Assembly: GCA_039881045.1 (NCBI GenBank)
Contig: JAYWVB010000069.1
Span: 62,001 to 126,000 of the forward strand
Length of the DNA stretch: 64,000 nt
Direction of reading: 5' to 3'
Origin: Chaetomium olivaceum
Lineage: Eukaryota; Ascomycota; Sordariomycetes; Sordariales; Chaetomiaceae
A model generated the notes under the pieces. That model was not told the origin of the DNA and ran no database searches. It saw only the letters and a list, made by a program, of their open reading frames with translations. A program made the position numbers and the translations under genes. Below, one piece after another: positions 21,701 through 33,700 of this stretch (position 1 is its first letter; each line of letters opens with the position of its first letter).

Positions 21701-23229
21701 GCCATGATAATGCAACGTAAGGAACATTTAACTGCTGAAGGTTTACAAAAAATAGTTAATATTAGAGCTTCTTTAAATAGAGGATTAACTCCTTTACTTT
21801 TAGAAACCTTCCCTAATACTGTTGCTTTAGCAAGACCATTATTACCACCGCTTAGTGTCAAATTAGACTCTCAATGGGTAGCTGGTTTTACAAGTGGTGA
21901 TGGTTGTTTTAAAATTAGTATTAGAGAATCTAAATTACATAAAACAGGAAGTCGTGTAACATTACTTTTTGTAGTAACTCAACATATTAGAGATGAATTA
22001 CTATTGAAAAGTTTAGTAGATTTCTTTGGGTGTGGTCAAACTTATTCTTATAAAGATTATACTGAGTTTAGATGTCAATCATTCAAAGATAATTATGAAA
22101 TGATTTTACCTTTTTTCAACAAATACCCCATTATTGGCGTTAAATCTCAAGATTTTGAAGATTGAACTAAAGTAGCAAAAATGATACAAACAAAAGTTCA
22201 TTTAACTAACGAAGGTTTTGATCAGATTCGTCTAATAAGAAGAGGAATGAATAAGGGTAGATATATAGAATAAAATTGTTTTTTCTTTAATTTGAACGAT
22301 AAATTTAGTAATCATCATGTGGACGTTTATGATGCTATTCCTACTATAGTTACAACATTTGTAGCTATTATCGCCAAAATTTCAATTTTCATCTTTTTAT
22401 TAGAATTAGTTTATCACACTAATAGTTATATCTCAGAATTTAGCTGAACATACGCTTTATTAATAAGCTCTCTTCTTTCATTAATAATAGGAACTGTTGT
22501 AGGGTTGACACAATTCAGAATTAAAAGATTACTAGCATATAGTACTATATCTCATGTAGGTTTTATACTATTAGCTTTGAGTGTTTCTAGCATAGAATCC
22601 ACACAAGCTTTTATATTTTATTTAATACAATATACCATCAGTAATTTAAACGCATTTTTTATAATAATAACCATAGGGTTCTCTTTATACGGTTATATAA
22701 CTAACAACAAGAGTATAAATCATTATTAGATAAAAATAACTCCCCGATACAATTAATTAGTCAACTAAAAGGATATTTTTATATAAATCCTTTATTATCT
22801 TTAAGTTTAGCCATTACTATCTTTTCTTTTGTAGGTATACCTCCTCTGGTTGGGTTTTTTGCAAAACAAATGGTATTAAGCGCTGCATTAGATAATGGTT
22901 ATATTTTCTTAACTTTAATCGCTATAATCACTAGTGTAATTGGAGCAGTTTATTACTTAAATGTAATTAAAGAGATCTTTTTCTATTCCCCTGAACATGA
23001 AGTAAATCCTATTTTAAACGAATCAAATTCTACTTTAAAAAGTCGAATTTTTAATGAAAAAAATGGTTTAATAAAATCTGTACTTCTTAAAGGTAGAAAT
23101 GTATATATCTCTAGTCCTTTTTCGATTACAATTTCTATAATTACTAATGTAATATTATTATTTATGTTCATGAACAAGGAAATATTAAGTATGGGGGCCG
23201 TATTGGCTCAAACTTTATTTTCAACATAA
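18739..23229 (+). CDS. nad2: NADH dehydrogenase subunit 2, three exons, apparent frameshift
   Basis: Membrane subunit of complex I (ND2). Exon 1 from ATG 18739 to about 19094 ends near KMGEH; exon 2 about 20590-20998 ([19 protein letters not shown] onward, ending AAPFHFWSP); exon 3 22322-23229 ([19 protein letters not shown] to LAQTLFST). The exon 1/2 border is uncertain, the exon 2/3 border is in phase 0. In exon 3 the frame must shift at 22715-22723 to pass from NNKSIN to [11 protein letters not shown]; one base appears missing. All conserved ND2 blocks are otherwise present, so I regard the break as a probable sequence error. The stop overlaps the ATG of the next endonuclease gene (TAATG). 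Confidence 0.93.
19095..20589 (+). mobile_element. Group I intron 1 of nad2 (IB-like family)
   Basis: Core at ~19140-19445 with AAATTCCGGGGACATCC, TGGTAACAAGTC, ATCGCGGATCTAA, AGAGCAACGAGTAGATGG and AAGGTGTACTCTA, the same set as in five other introns of this window. Borders approximate. A stop (CGATAA at ~19127) prevents exon 1 from being fused to the endonuclease frame. Confidence 0.8.
19550..20461 (+). CDS. LAGLIDADG endonuclease in nad2 intron 1
   Basis: Motif 1 [18 protein letters not shown] at ~19590, motif 2 [17 protein letters not shown] at ~20069, each followed by the normal beta-strand region; TGA at 19669 and 20069 are Trp. Ends TAG 20461. No ATG before motif 1: the frame is open back to about 19490 only, so the N-terminus may be lost or joined by frameshift. 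Likely homing enzyme of this intron. Confidence 0.8.
20999..22273 (+). CDS. Exon-fused LAGLIDADG endonuclease in nad2 intron 2
   Basis: The nad2 exon 2 frame stays open, with TGA as Trp, through the whole intron core into the nuclease, so the protein is an ND2 fusion. A KQFHSTTS segment precedes motif 1 ([16 protein letters not shown], ~21391); motif 2 is [15 protein letters not shown] (~21872). Ends TAA 22273. Intact. As in other fungal introns of this kind, the fusion must be made from RNA not spliced at this site and probably needs proteolysis to release the nuclease. Confidence 0.88.
20999..22321 (+). mobile_element. Group I intron 2 of nad2 (IB-like family)
   Basis: Between codons TCA CCT and GAC. 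Core 21045-21290 has CAAACTCCGGGGACGCC, ATAGTAATAAGTC, ATCGCGGATCTAA and AGAGCAACGAGTAAATGG, matching the other family members. Confidence 0.88.
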
Positions 23230-24644
23230 TGATAAGAAAATTCTTTCATACAAGCTCAGATTTTTCTACTATGCAAGCGCAATGCTCCGCACAAAATGGG
23301 AGTTTTGAACTTGCGACAGTTACACAAGAAAAATTTAAATTTTATCAATGATTTTCAGGATTAGTGGATGGAGAAGGTCATTTTAGTATTTTTTCCAGCT
23401 CCGCAGCAGGAGCTTCACATGGAAAAACTTATGGGTTTTCTTTCGCCATTGGTCTGCATAAAGATGATAAAGAAACTTTGGATTTTATAGTAAAGGAATT
23501 AGGTAAGGGTAAAATTAGTTTCTACGCTAATTCGGCCCGTTTAGTAATTTCTGACGCTAAGAGTATTAAATCTTTAATTGAGATTTTTACGCACTTCCCC
23601 CCATCCTTTTTATTAATAAAAAAAAAAAAGGAATGGTGTACTAAACTTCTGGATTTTTTAGCGTTTAAAAAAGCTTTCCTTCTATATACACAGAAAAAAG
23701 AAAAAACTACAGAAATCTTAGAGGAAATAAAACTTATAAAAGAGGGGATGAATTCCAAAAGAACTGATTTTGATATGTCTAGTATTTATAATAAAGATAC
23801 TATCGATATCAATATTAACTGATTATTAGGGTTTATTGAAGGTGAGGGTAGTTTTTTTGCACTTAGAAGAACTCCTACCAATTTTAGTTTAGTTTTCAGT
23901 TTAACTCAGTTAAATAGTAATAAATTATTAATGGAAGCTATACAAGAGTTTTTCAATAATTTAGCTGAATCTTTACAAGCTGGTATTGAGGGGAAATCCT
24001 TTAATATAGGTTCTTGAAGAGATGGTCAAGAGGGAAGTTTCGCATATTTACATTTAGAGAATAAATCTAGCAAAAAAGATATACTAAGGCTTCATATTAC
24101 TCGTGTAGAATATCTGCTTAGCATTTTTATACCCCTATTTGATTCTTTAAGTTGACATAGTAAAAAATACTTAGATTATTTAGATTGAAAAGCTCTTTTA
24201 CATATAAAGGCCAAAGGTTTACATTACTTACCTGAAGGTATAGAAGTTGTAGATCTTATATTAAGACAAATGAATAATAAAAGATTGACAACTAACAGAG
24301 AATCTGAGGAAACTGTATCAGTAAATAGAAATTTATTATTAGAAAAAATTGAAAATCTTTTAGCCAAACCTTCCAACTTTGAAGTTAAAGAGGATGGAAG
24401 AATTTTTAGAATTTCAGAGAATAGATATTATTCTAATAAAAATAAGCTTCAAGTTACAGTTGAAAGATTAGATGGTACAATTTTACACACTTTTGATTCA
24501 ATTAAAGAATGTTTAGAAAAATTAAATATTTCTAAATCTCTTTATTATGATCGTTTAAATAAGGGTTTACCTCTTGATATTGAGGTGAATTACTATACAT
24601 TAAAAGATCTAATAAATCGGTTAAAACTGAAACTATTGTATTAG
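23229..24644 (+). CDS. Free-standing LAGLIDADG endonuclease at the 3' end of nad2
   Basis: 471 residues; ATG overlaps the nad2 stop (TAATG). N-terminus [13 protein letters not shown], motif 1 WFSGLVDGEGHFSIF (~23351), motif 2 WLLGFIEGEGSFFAL (~23818), and a C-terminal NUMOD1-like SIKECLEKLNISKSLYYDRL. No group I core lies up- or downstream, so it is not intron-borne; the sequence after it ends in a second, diverged copy of the nad2 C-terminus. Translational coupling with nad2 is likely. Confidence 0.88.
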
Positions 24645-24859
24645 AGAGCTCAATCTTACTAGGTATTGATTTTACGGGTATTTTTAGCCGTATTTTTGGT
24701 AGTTGTTACTACTACTTCTTATTTCCGCATATTACGGAATTCAACACATACATAAAAAGAGCCAAAAACTCTTATATTAGAAAGAATAATTTAGATTATT
24801 TCTTTAAAAATTGATTAAGAATGGGTACCATATTGGTACAAGTTTTATTTAGTAATTAG
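24645..24859 (+). pseudogene. Displaced old 3' end of nad2
   Basis: Open frame without start whose last codons read MGTILVQVLFSN-stop, resembling the working nad2 end [16 protein letters not shown] (about 27 of 39 bases identical). It stops directly before the nad3 ATG, where the nad2 end would normally lie. Best explained as the original nad2 tail pushed away by the endonuclease insertion. Confidence 0.65.
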
Positions 24860-26648
24860 ATGAGTAGCATGACATTATTTATTTTATTTGTATGTATAAT
24901 TGCTTTACTTTTTTTATTTATTAATTTAGTATTTGCTCCTCATAATCCTAAAAATTGACTATGGAAATCAATAATAACTAGGGAAAAACTATCCAACTCC
25001 AGGGAAGCCTTAAAGCTTCTGATACCAAGCAATTATTGAAAAATAATTTGTGGATGAACTAATTACTCATGTATGGTAACAAGTCAGAAGATATACGAAA
25101 GTTCAATAGGTAATCATGGATCTAAGTCAGCAATATCTGATAATATTGCTGTAAAAGAGCAACGAGTAGACGGTAGTTGGTATGGTCTAAATAGCACAAG
25201 CTTTCCATACTTAAGGTGTACTCTAGTGGGTTTCGAAAGAAACTATCGAGTCAAAATCCATTCTAACCCTATAAATTTAACAAGAAATTATTCTAAACTA
25301 GATTCTAAACTAAACCCTTGATTTATTACTGGATTTACAGACGGTGAAGGCTCATTTATATTAACTATAATAAAAGATAATAAATATAAATTAGGTTGAC
25401 GTGTTGCTTGTAGATTTGTAATAAGTTTAAATAAAAAAGACTTAAAATTATTAAATAAGATTAAAGAATTTTTTGAAGTTGGTAATGTATTCCTCATGGG
25501 TAAAGATTCTGCTCAGTATCGTGTTGAATCTTTAAAAGGTTTAGCCATTATAATTAATCATTTCGATAAATATTCTTTAATAACTAAAAAACAAGTAGAT
25601 TATGCTTTATTTAAATTAGCTTATGGTTTAATTAAAAATAAAAGTCATCTTACCGAAAAAGGATTATTGGAACTTATAGCTTTAAAAGCTGTATTAAATA
25701 ATGGTTTAAGTGATGATTTAAGCATTGCTTTTCCTGATATAGTTCCCGCTTTAAGACCTGAAACACCATTGCCTAAAATTCTAGATCCTTCATGATTAGC
25801 AGGATTTACGGATGCAGAAGGCTGTTTTAGTGTTATAAGATTTAAATCCCCGACATCTAAACTCGGAGAAGCTGTTAAATTAAGTTTTATTTTAACTCAA
25901 AGTATTAGAGATGAATATTTAATTAAAAGCTTAATCGAATATTTAGGATGTGGTAATACAAGTCTAGATAGTAGAGGAATAATTGATTTTAAAGTTACTA
26001 ATTTTTCTAGTATAAGAGATACTATTATTCCATTTTTCAAGGAATATCCTTTACAAGGTAATAAAAATTTAGATTTTTCAGATTTTAGTGAGGTGGTAAC
26101 ATTAATGGAAAATAAATCACATTTAACTAAAGAAGGGTTAGATAAAATTAAAATAATCCATAATAGAATGAATACGAATAGAAAATAATAGTTTAAGAAT
26201 AAAATCTGAATGTTAATTTATAGGTATGAGAAATTTGATTAAAACGTATCAAGAAAAGGATTCTATGTTTGAGTGCGGGTTTCATTCTTTTCAACAATCT
26301 AGATCGCCTTTTAATATAGCATTTTTTATATATGCTTTAGTTTATTTGTTATTAGATTTAGAAATATTGTTAACTTTCCCTTTTGCGGTTAGTGAATATG
26401 TAAATAATGTTTATGGTTTAATAATAACATTAGGGTTTATAATTATTATTACTATAGGTTTTGTATTTGAACTCGGAAAGGGAGCTTTAAAAATACCTTC
26501 AAAACAATATACATATACAATAAAAACTCAACCTTTAATTCATATATCATATATAAAGGCTAAATCTGCCAAAATTACTAAACCTAATCCTTTTATAGCA
26601 TCTGCTTCGCAGCCACTGCAAAGTAGTATATTCCCTTTTTATCTATAA
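24860..26648 (+). CDS. nad3: NADH dehydrogenase subunit 3, two exons
   Basis: Complex I membrane subunit ND3. Exon 1 24860-24949 ([11 protein letters not shown]...[10 protein letters not shown], 30 codons), exon 2 26247-26648 starting [15 protein letters not shown] with the conserved Cys loop and [14 protein letters not shown]. Join is in phase 0. No frameshift. The C-terminal ~35 residues (from KQYTYTIKT) are not conserved. Usually atp9 follows; here a hydrophilic orf does. Confidence 0.96.
24950..26188 (+). CDS. Exon-fused LAGLIDADG endonuclease in nad3 intron
   Basis: Open in the nad3 exon 1 frame through the core; an internal ATG at 25073 could also serve. TRNYSKLD precedes motif 1 ([16 protein letters not shown], ~25317); motif 2 is [16 protein letters not shown] (~25789). 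Ends TAA 26188. Intact two-domain enzyme, paralogous to those of the nad2, cox2 and nad4L introns of the same core family. Confidence 0.9.
24950..26246 (+). mobile_element. Group I intron of nad3 (IB-like family)
   Basis: Lies between CAT AAT CCT and TAT CAA GAA; ends AAAACG. Core at 24980-25225 with CAACTCCAGGGAAGCC, ATGGTAACAAGTC, ATGGATCTAA, AGAGCAACGAGTAGACGG, AAGGTGTACTCTA. Confidence 0.88.
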
Positions 26649-26719
26649 AAAATTTTAGAAAATACCTCAGTTTCACTAACATAATTATAGGATTAATTAG
26701 TTTAACTGTAATAGGTTTA

Positions 26720-27436
26720 GTGAAAATACTACATATTCCTACCCACATATTAGATATCTTTAATATAGAAAGTATGGAATTATTAGAATATGTTATTGCG
26801 GGGTTTTTTGGTTTAGTTTCAAGATTAACTTTAAAAGGTATGGTTGAAGGGATCCCCGTAGATAATTATGCAACTATGGGCGGTGAAAATTCTACACAGG
26901 GAGGTAATTCTTCATTAGGTTCAAAAAGGGGTGACGTTAGCGGAACTAATACCTTAAATTACGATTTACCGGAAAAGGATAAACAAGGAGGTAGTAATTC
27001 ATCAGGTGGGAATAAACCTTTAGAAAGTGAAAGTTCACCAGAAGGCGCTAGCAATACACAAACACAAAGTGGAGGCGATAGTTCACCAGGAGTAGATACA
27101 CAAAAACAGGGGGCAGGTCAAAGTCCCTCGACATATTCTCCAGTTGCCCAAGCTTTAGCTGAACGTTATACAAAACTATACGACAATCTGGTTAAGGGTT
27201 TAATGGAAGATGTTAAAAAATTAACTCTTGAGATGGAAAAGGCTAAAGATGATCCACAAAAATTAGATGATCTGGGTAGTAGACGTGATCAGAGTCTTGA
27301 GCAGATAGAGATGGTAAGTCAAGCTTCAGCAGAAGAGATGAAAAAATACATCCATCGAGATACTAGTAGTACTGCAACTAAAAGAGATTTAGATACACTT
27401 GATAAAGAAGAAGGAGAACCTTCAAAGAAAAAATAA
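26720..27436 (+). CDS. Hydrophilic orf of unknown function after nad3
   Basis: 238 residues from GTG 26720 (first ATG in frame at 26774). One hydrophobic segment near residues 20-45 (LLEYVIAGFFGLVSRL), a low-complexity Gly/Ser/Asn/Gln middle, and a charged, probably coiled-coil C-terminus rich in Glu/Lys (LMEDVKKLTLEMEKAK). No known domain recognised. It occupies the place of atp9 in related genomes but shows no resemblance to it. Codon use is mitochondrial; the length of the open frame in AT-rich DNA suggests it is or was translated. Confidence 0.6.
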   Translation: MKILHIPTHILDIFNIESMELLEYVIAGFFGLVSRLTLKGMVEGIPVDNYATMGGENSTQGGNSSLGSKRGDVSGTNTLNYDLPEKDKQGGSNSSGGNKPLESESSPEGASNTQTQSGGDSSPGVDTQKQGAGQSPSTYSPVAQALAERYTKLYDNLVKGLMEDVKKLTLEMEKAKDDPQKLDDLGSRRDQSLEQIEMVSQASAEEMKKYIHRDTSSTATKRDLDTLDKEEGEPSKKK

Positions 27437-27728
27437 CTAATTTTGTGCTGCTGCTTTGCTTAGCTTTAGCTTGCTACGAAGTAAGCAGCAGAAGTTATGC
27501 ACGCATCATTTTAAGCTTTTTTGCTTTTATTAGATAATTTTTCGATCTTTAGATTCTAGTATATAATATATTATATATGAGGTGGTTAGCGGGAGGGAAT
27601 CGAGGTGTACAGTATAATGCAAAAGAAAGTACACTGGTTATTTTTATATTCTATATACCATGAAAGGAAACTATAAGATATAGGTATTAATTCTTCAACA
27701 ATATAGAAAATTATGATGTCATATTTTT
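27437..27728. other. nad3/orf to cox2 spacer
   Basis: Contains a long imperfect GC-rich hairpin (CTGCTGCTTTGCTTAG.. ..CGAAGTAAGCAGCAG, 27448-27490). No gene seen. Confidence 0.5.
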
Positions 27729-30700
27729 ATGCTTTCTTTTTTAAATCAATTTATTTTAGGGTTTGATGCTCCAAGTCCTTGAGGTATATATTTTCAAGAT
27801 AGTGCTACTCCTCTTCCTAAATGATCTGGGAAATCATTAATGGGGATTAAACTGCCAAACTCCGGGGACTCCTTAAAGATTTTGATACTAAGCCAGCCAC
27901 GAAAGTGCTTGAGCGGCTGAACTAATTACTCAGGTATAGTAACAAGTCAAAATATGCACGAAAGTGAAATGGGATATCGCGGATCTAAATCAATAGTAAG
28001 TGAAAATACTATTGTAAAAGAGCAACGAGTAGACGGTAGTTGATGTGGTATTAATTTACCACATTTAAGATGTACTCTAATGGGTTTCGAAAGAAATTCT
28101 CAGAACAAAATCCTAACTACTCAATTAGTTAATAAAAGAAGTTATTCCACACCGGCCATCTACGATGACGATGGGGGAGCTAATAATAATCATTATTTAA
28201 TAATAGATCCACATTTTTTAACAGGGTTTACAGATGCAGAAGGTTCATTTGTTTTAAGTATTGCAAAAAGTAATAATGTTAAATCAGGTTGAGTAATCAA
28301 ACCAAGATTTCAAATACATTTACATAAAAAAGATTTATTTGTCTTGGAGGCTATTCAAAATTTCCTTGGTGTTGGTAATACATATATTTCAAAAGCAGGT
28401 ACAGTAGAATACAGAGTATTCTCTATCAAAGAGTTAAAAGTAGTTTTAGATCACTTTGATAAATTTCCTCTTATTTCACAAAAATATGGAGATTACTTAT
28501 TATTTAAACAAGCTTACCAATTACTAGTTAACCGGGAACATTTAACACCCGAAGGTTTACGTAAAATTATATCAATAAAAGCCTCTATAAATAATGGCTT
28601 GTCTGAACCATTAAAAGAAGCTTTTCCTGATGTTACATTTGCCATAAGATCTACAAAAGAAAACATTTCTATTTGTAATCCTCAATGACTGGCGGGATTT
28701 ACTAGCGGAGAGGGTTCACTTAGAGCTAAGGTTAGAAATCCTGATGGTAACTCTAAAGCTTTTATCGAATTGATCTTCCAGATCAATCAACATATCCGGG
28801 ATAAACAGCTAATAGCTTATATAGCTGAATATTTAGGATGTGGTAAAGTATATAAACACTCTGTAAACGCAGTAGTATATAGAGTATCTAAAAGATCTGA
28901 CATAACTGAAATAATTATCCCTTTTTTTATTAAATATCCTATCTTAGGAATAAAAGCTTTAGATTTTAAAGACTTCTGCTCTATATCAGAATTAATTGAA
29001 AGTAAAGCTTATTACAATAAAGAAGGATTAGACCAAATTATTCATATTAAAGCTAATATGAATACAGGTAGAATTTAATATTAGCCCGCTATGTATTAGC
29101 TCTGTGAATGAAGCTGTCTATTATTAAAGAAGAATATTTTAACTAATTGAATGTTGAATTTGATTTTAATCTTGCAGATGGAAGGATTAGTAGAATTACA
29201 TGGTTTTCGTGTATAAGAACCAAACTCCGGGGACACCTTAAAGTTCTAATAACTAAGCTTAATAAGGAAACTTATCAAGTGGCCCAGCTAATCACTGTGG
29301 GTATAGTAATATCATTAGAAATAGAATAATATTTTATGAAAATAGGCAATCGCGGATCTAAATCATTAGTATAAAGCTAGTGTAAAAGAGCAACGAGTAG
29401 ACGGTTCTTCGATAATAATATCTATTATCGTAAGGTGTGCTCTAGTCGCCAGGAAACTGGTTTTTGAGCGAAAATTTTAACTTTTGATTATAATTATAGC
29501 TTTAACTAAAGCCATAATATTAAATTTCATAAAAACGTGGAGCTCTCAATATAAATTTATTGATCTTGATTTAATATAATAATCCGACGGAACGTCTGGA
29601 TATTTAATATTATTAAATAAATATATGGAAAACCCTAATAATAAAAAATCAAAGTTGAATCCTCAGTATGTTACAGGTTTTTCAGATGGTGAAGCATGTT
29701 TCCATTTAGCTATAGGTAAAAACCCTAAATATAAAATAGGTTATTATGTAAACCCTGGATTTTCTATAGCTTTACATAAAAAAGATGAAGATTTATTAAG
29801 AAATATACAGAATTTTTTTGGAGGAATAGGTAATTTAAAAGTAAAATCTAATATTGTACAATATAGAATTTTTTCTTTAAAGGATTTAGATATTATACTA
29901 AATCATTTTGATAACTATCCACTAATTACAAAAAAACATGTAGATTATCTTATATTTAAAGAAACAATAAACCTTATAAAAAATAAAGAACATTTAACTA
30001 TAGAAGGATTTAATAAAATTATAGCCTTAAAATCTTCTATGAATCTAGGTTTACCTGAAAATTTAAAAGAAGCATTCCCTGATATACAAACAAGAAAGAT
30101 AATATCTAAAGATTTACCATCTTTACTAAATCCTTATTGAGTAGCAGGGTTTACAGAAGCTGAAGGTTGTTTTTGAATAAAAACTTTAAAAGATTCAAAT
30201 AAAGAAGAAGTAAGATCAATAATTGGTTTTCAAATTACTCAACATAAAAGAGATCTACCTTTACTAGAAAAATTGATAAGTTTTTTTGAGTGCGGTAGAT
30301 TAGAACAATCTGGTTCAGCTTTTAATCTAGTTGTTACTAAATTATCTTTTATTAATGATAAAATAATTCCTTTTTTTAATACTTATCCCATTTTTGGACC
30401 TAAATCTAAAGATTTTAAGGATTGATGTAGAGCAGTTGAGTTAAAAAACAATAAGGCTCATTTAACATCTAATGGTTTTAAAGAAATTTTAGAGATAAAA
30501 TCTAATATTAATTCTTCTAGAAATTAAATTGTCTACTGTATTTATACATCTTTATAAACCTGTAAAGTGAGTGAAAAGTAACTCAAAATTAAAGTTAATG
30601 TATTCAACCCTCAGGGTTGAATATATGCGGATAATATAATGTACTACTTGGTAATAATACTGTTTGGTGTAGGTTGAATTTTATTATCTATAGTAAAAAA

Positions 30701-33700
30701 TTACATTAGTACAAAATCACCTATCTCACATAAATATTTAAATCACGGTATAATTAGTGTGCCTGCTCAAAAGTGTTCTAATTTTAGTAAATATAATCAG
30801 TTTTTAAATTCTTGCCAATTTGATGTATATAATTCTTGAAAAGTACGTGTTTATTCTACCTCTAGTCTAAAAGATAAAGATGAATCTAGTGATGATCAAT
30901 TTATTCCAGCTGCAATCTATGAAGATGCCTCTTCTATGCAAAAGGCAATCTTAAAAGATAATGCAGGTAAAGCTGGTATTTATATGTTAACCAATAAACT
31001 CACTGGAGATATCTACGTAGGACAATCTATTGACTTACGTAAAAGATTTCTTAACTATTTTAACTTAAGTTATTTAAATAGACGTAATGAACTCATAATT
31101 TGTAGAGCTATAATAAAATATGGCTATTCAAAATTTTCGGTAACTATTTTAGAGTATTGTGATAAATGTGACTTAGATATCCGAGAGCAACATTATTTTG
31201 ATACTCTTAACCCTAAATACAATATCCAGAAAATAGCTGGTGGTAGCTCTAAAGGTTTAATATTATCTGAGGAAACCAAAAATAAGATCAGTAAAGCTTT
31301 AAAAGGAATTTATGTAGGGGAAAAAGCTTACTGATATGGGCGTACTATGAGCGATGCAACCAAAGAAATTATGAGTTCAAACCGAAAGGGGGAGCTTAAT
31401 CCTTTATACGGTAAATCTCATAGTGAAGAGACTAAAGAGCTAATGAGACAAAAAACGTTAGGTAGAAAACACTCCGAAGAGACTAAATTATTAATGAGTT
31501 CGAAACGTGGAAATCCTGTGAATATTTACGAAAACTGTTCATCAGAAGGGTATAAATTAATAGGTAGTTTTGTTTCCGCGAGAAGAGCTGGTAAATTTTT
31601 AGGTATTAGCGGTAGTACTATTCTAAGACATATGAAATCGGGTATGGTCTTTAAAGATAGATATAAATTTTCATCCAAATAATGATGAATAGCTTTAGAA
31701 TAACTATGAGTATAATTTCACTGAATGCTGGAAACTCCTAAAGCCTTTGATACTAATAATCATATAAAAGAAAATATTAAAAGATTATGAGTGAAAACTC
31801 AAAGGATGTTACAATGGGTAATCATGCAGGAAACCAAAAGAATATTTCTTTATATTATGAGTAGGTAATCCCCAGAGACTAAACGTGAAACTACGAGTAG
31901 TTTTACTGGTATTATGTATCCAGGAAAATCTTAACTGGTAGATTATATAGTCCAATTTTATATGAAAGTATAAAAAATTTTGACACTTATAGAATTGATA
32001 TGAACTATTACTCCTGCAGTAATATTAATATTAATTGCTTTCCCTTCATTTAAGTTATTATATTTAATGGATGAAGTTAGTGATCCTTCAATGTCAGTTT
32101 TAGCAGAGGGTCGAGGTGGCCCTAAATTATTTATATTATATGTTTTTTATAAAATAAAAGATGCCAGTAATGTAATACATTTTACTGGAGAAAAAATAAT
32201 ACTTACCTATCTTAGAATTGACTAGCTCAAGTCAAGGGTACTGGTTACGTTCTAGATTTCATACATTTACTAGTCTAGACATTTCATACAAATACAAAAA
32301 AGGATTTCATACAAAAGATTCTATACCTAAACTAATAAATTTGGTATTACCTCATGTAATACCTAGTATGAGATATAAACTAGGAGTAAAGGATAACCAA
32401 TAAGTATAAGTTCTTTTAATAAACATATGATATATTTAATAGTCGTGAAATTAGCAGAAAGAAGTAACTAAATAATAGAGCCCTATTTGGTTAATATATT
32501 AAGATACGGCGAACCTTGCTGCGAAGCGCGAAGCGCTGCGTTAATATAAGTTTCAATTTATTAATTTCTAAGATCTCGACAGGGATCTTTAAGAAGATTA
32601 TTTCTTCTTAGGCGACACGAGTGAAAACAGTTAATATATTATTATTCACAGTATCGCCTACCTAGGTTTAATAATAATACAAGACTGTCAGTAGATAATT
32701 TTTATTTTTTTACATCTATTGCAACAGACTGGTCCACTCGTGGGTGGTTAATTATAATAACTGCTTAATGTACAGTCGAAAGGTTGTTAATTTCGTACCA
32801 ATGATACTGAATTTTAGGTTTTTGTTTTGTAACTGTATATTTTATGTACTTCTGGTACACAATTAAAATATTATATGTAAGTGAAAAAAAAATTCTTAAT
32901 TTCTCAGGTCATGATGAAAGGCATGGTTATGCGTACTTCATAAACGTACGTTCTTTACACTTATCAAAAAATTTCTTAAGAGGGCGGTGTTACTATTCAA
33001 CAACTGCTGCTCCACGTATAAATTCAACTAATAGTAATTTAGATCCCTGATCTATAACAGGATTTACAGATGCCGAGGGTTCATTTATGCTGACTTTCAG
33101 TAGAACTTCAGAATCACGTATTGGTTATAGAATCCGGCCTATTTATCAAATTGAGCTTAATAAAAAAGATATTGAGCTTTTAAAAAATTTTAAAGCTTTT
33201 TTCGGTGGAATAGGTTTTATAACTAAGGCTGGTAAAGACTGTATGGCATTTAGAGTGCGTACTTTGGCTGAATTAAAAATTATAATTACTCATTTTGATA
33301 GCTATCCCCTTAAAACTAAAAAAAGAGCAGACTTTGAGTTGTTTAAATTAGCTGTAAGTAAGTTAATAAATAAAGAGCATTTAAATCTGAAAGGGTTTAA
33401 GAATGTCCTTAGTATAAGGGCTTCCATGAATTTAGGTTTAAGTGATAATTTGAAAGAAGCTTTTCCGGGGATTATTCCAGTAGATAGACCTGAAGTTCTA
33501 AATGACAAATCTTTACAGCCTGAATGACTCTCAGGATTTATTTCAGGTGAAGGTTGCTTCTTTATAAATTTATCTAAATCTGCTAGTAATTTAATTGGCT
33601 ATAAAGTTTCTTTATTATTTGCTATTACTCAACATGCTAGAGATACAGAGTTATTAGAGGGTATTAAAGAGTATTTAGGATGTGGAGCAGTAAAAGGAAG

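Noticed and set aside
22715..22723. Programmed frameshift in nad2
   Set aside because: No slippery site shared with the breaks in nad4L, nad5, cob and cox1; scattered single indels fit sequence error better.
26720..27436. Divergent atp9 between nad3 and cox2
   Set aside because: No c-ring helix pair, no Glu-containing second helix, far too long and hydrophilic.
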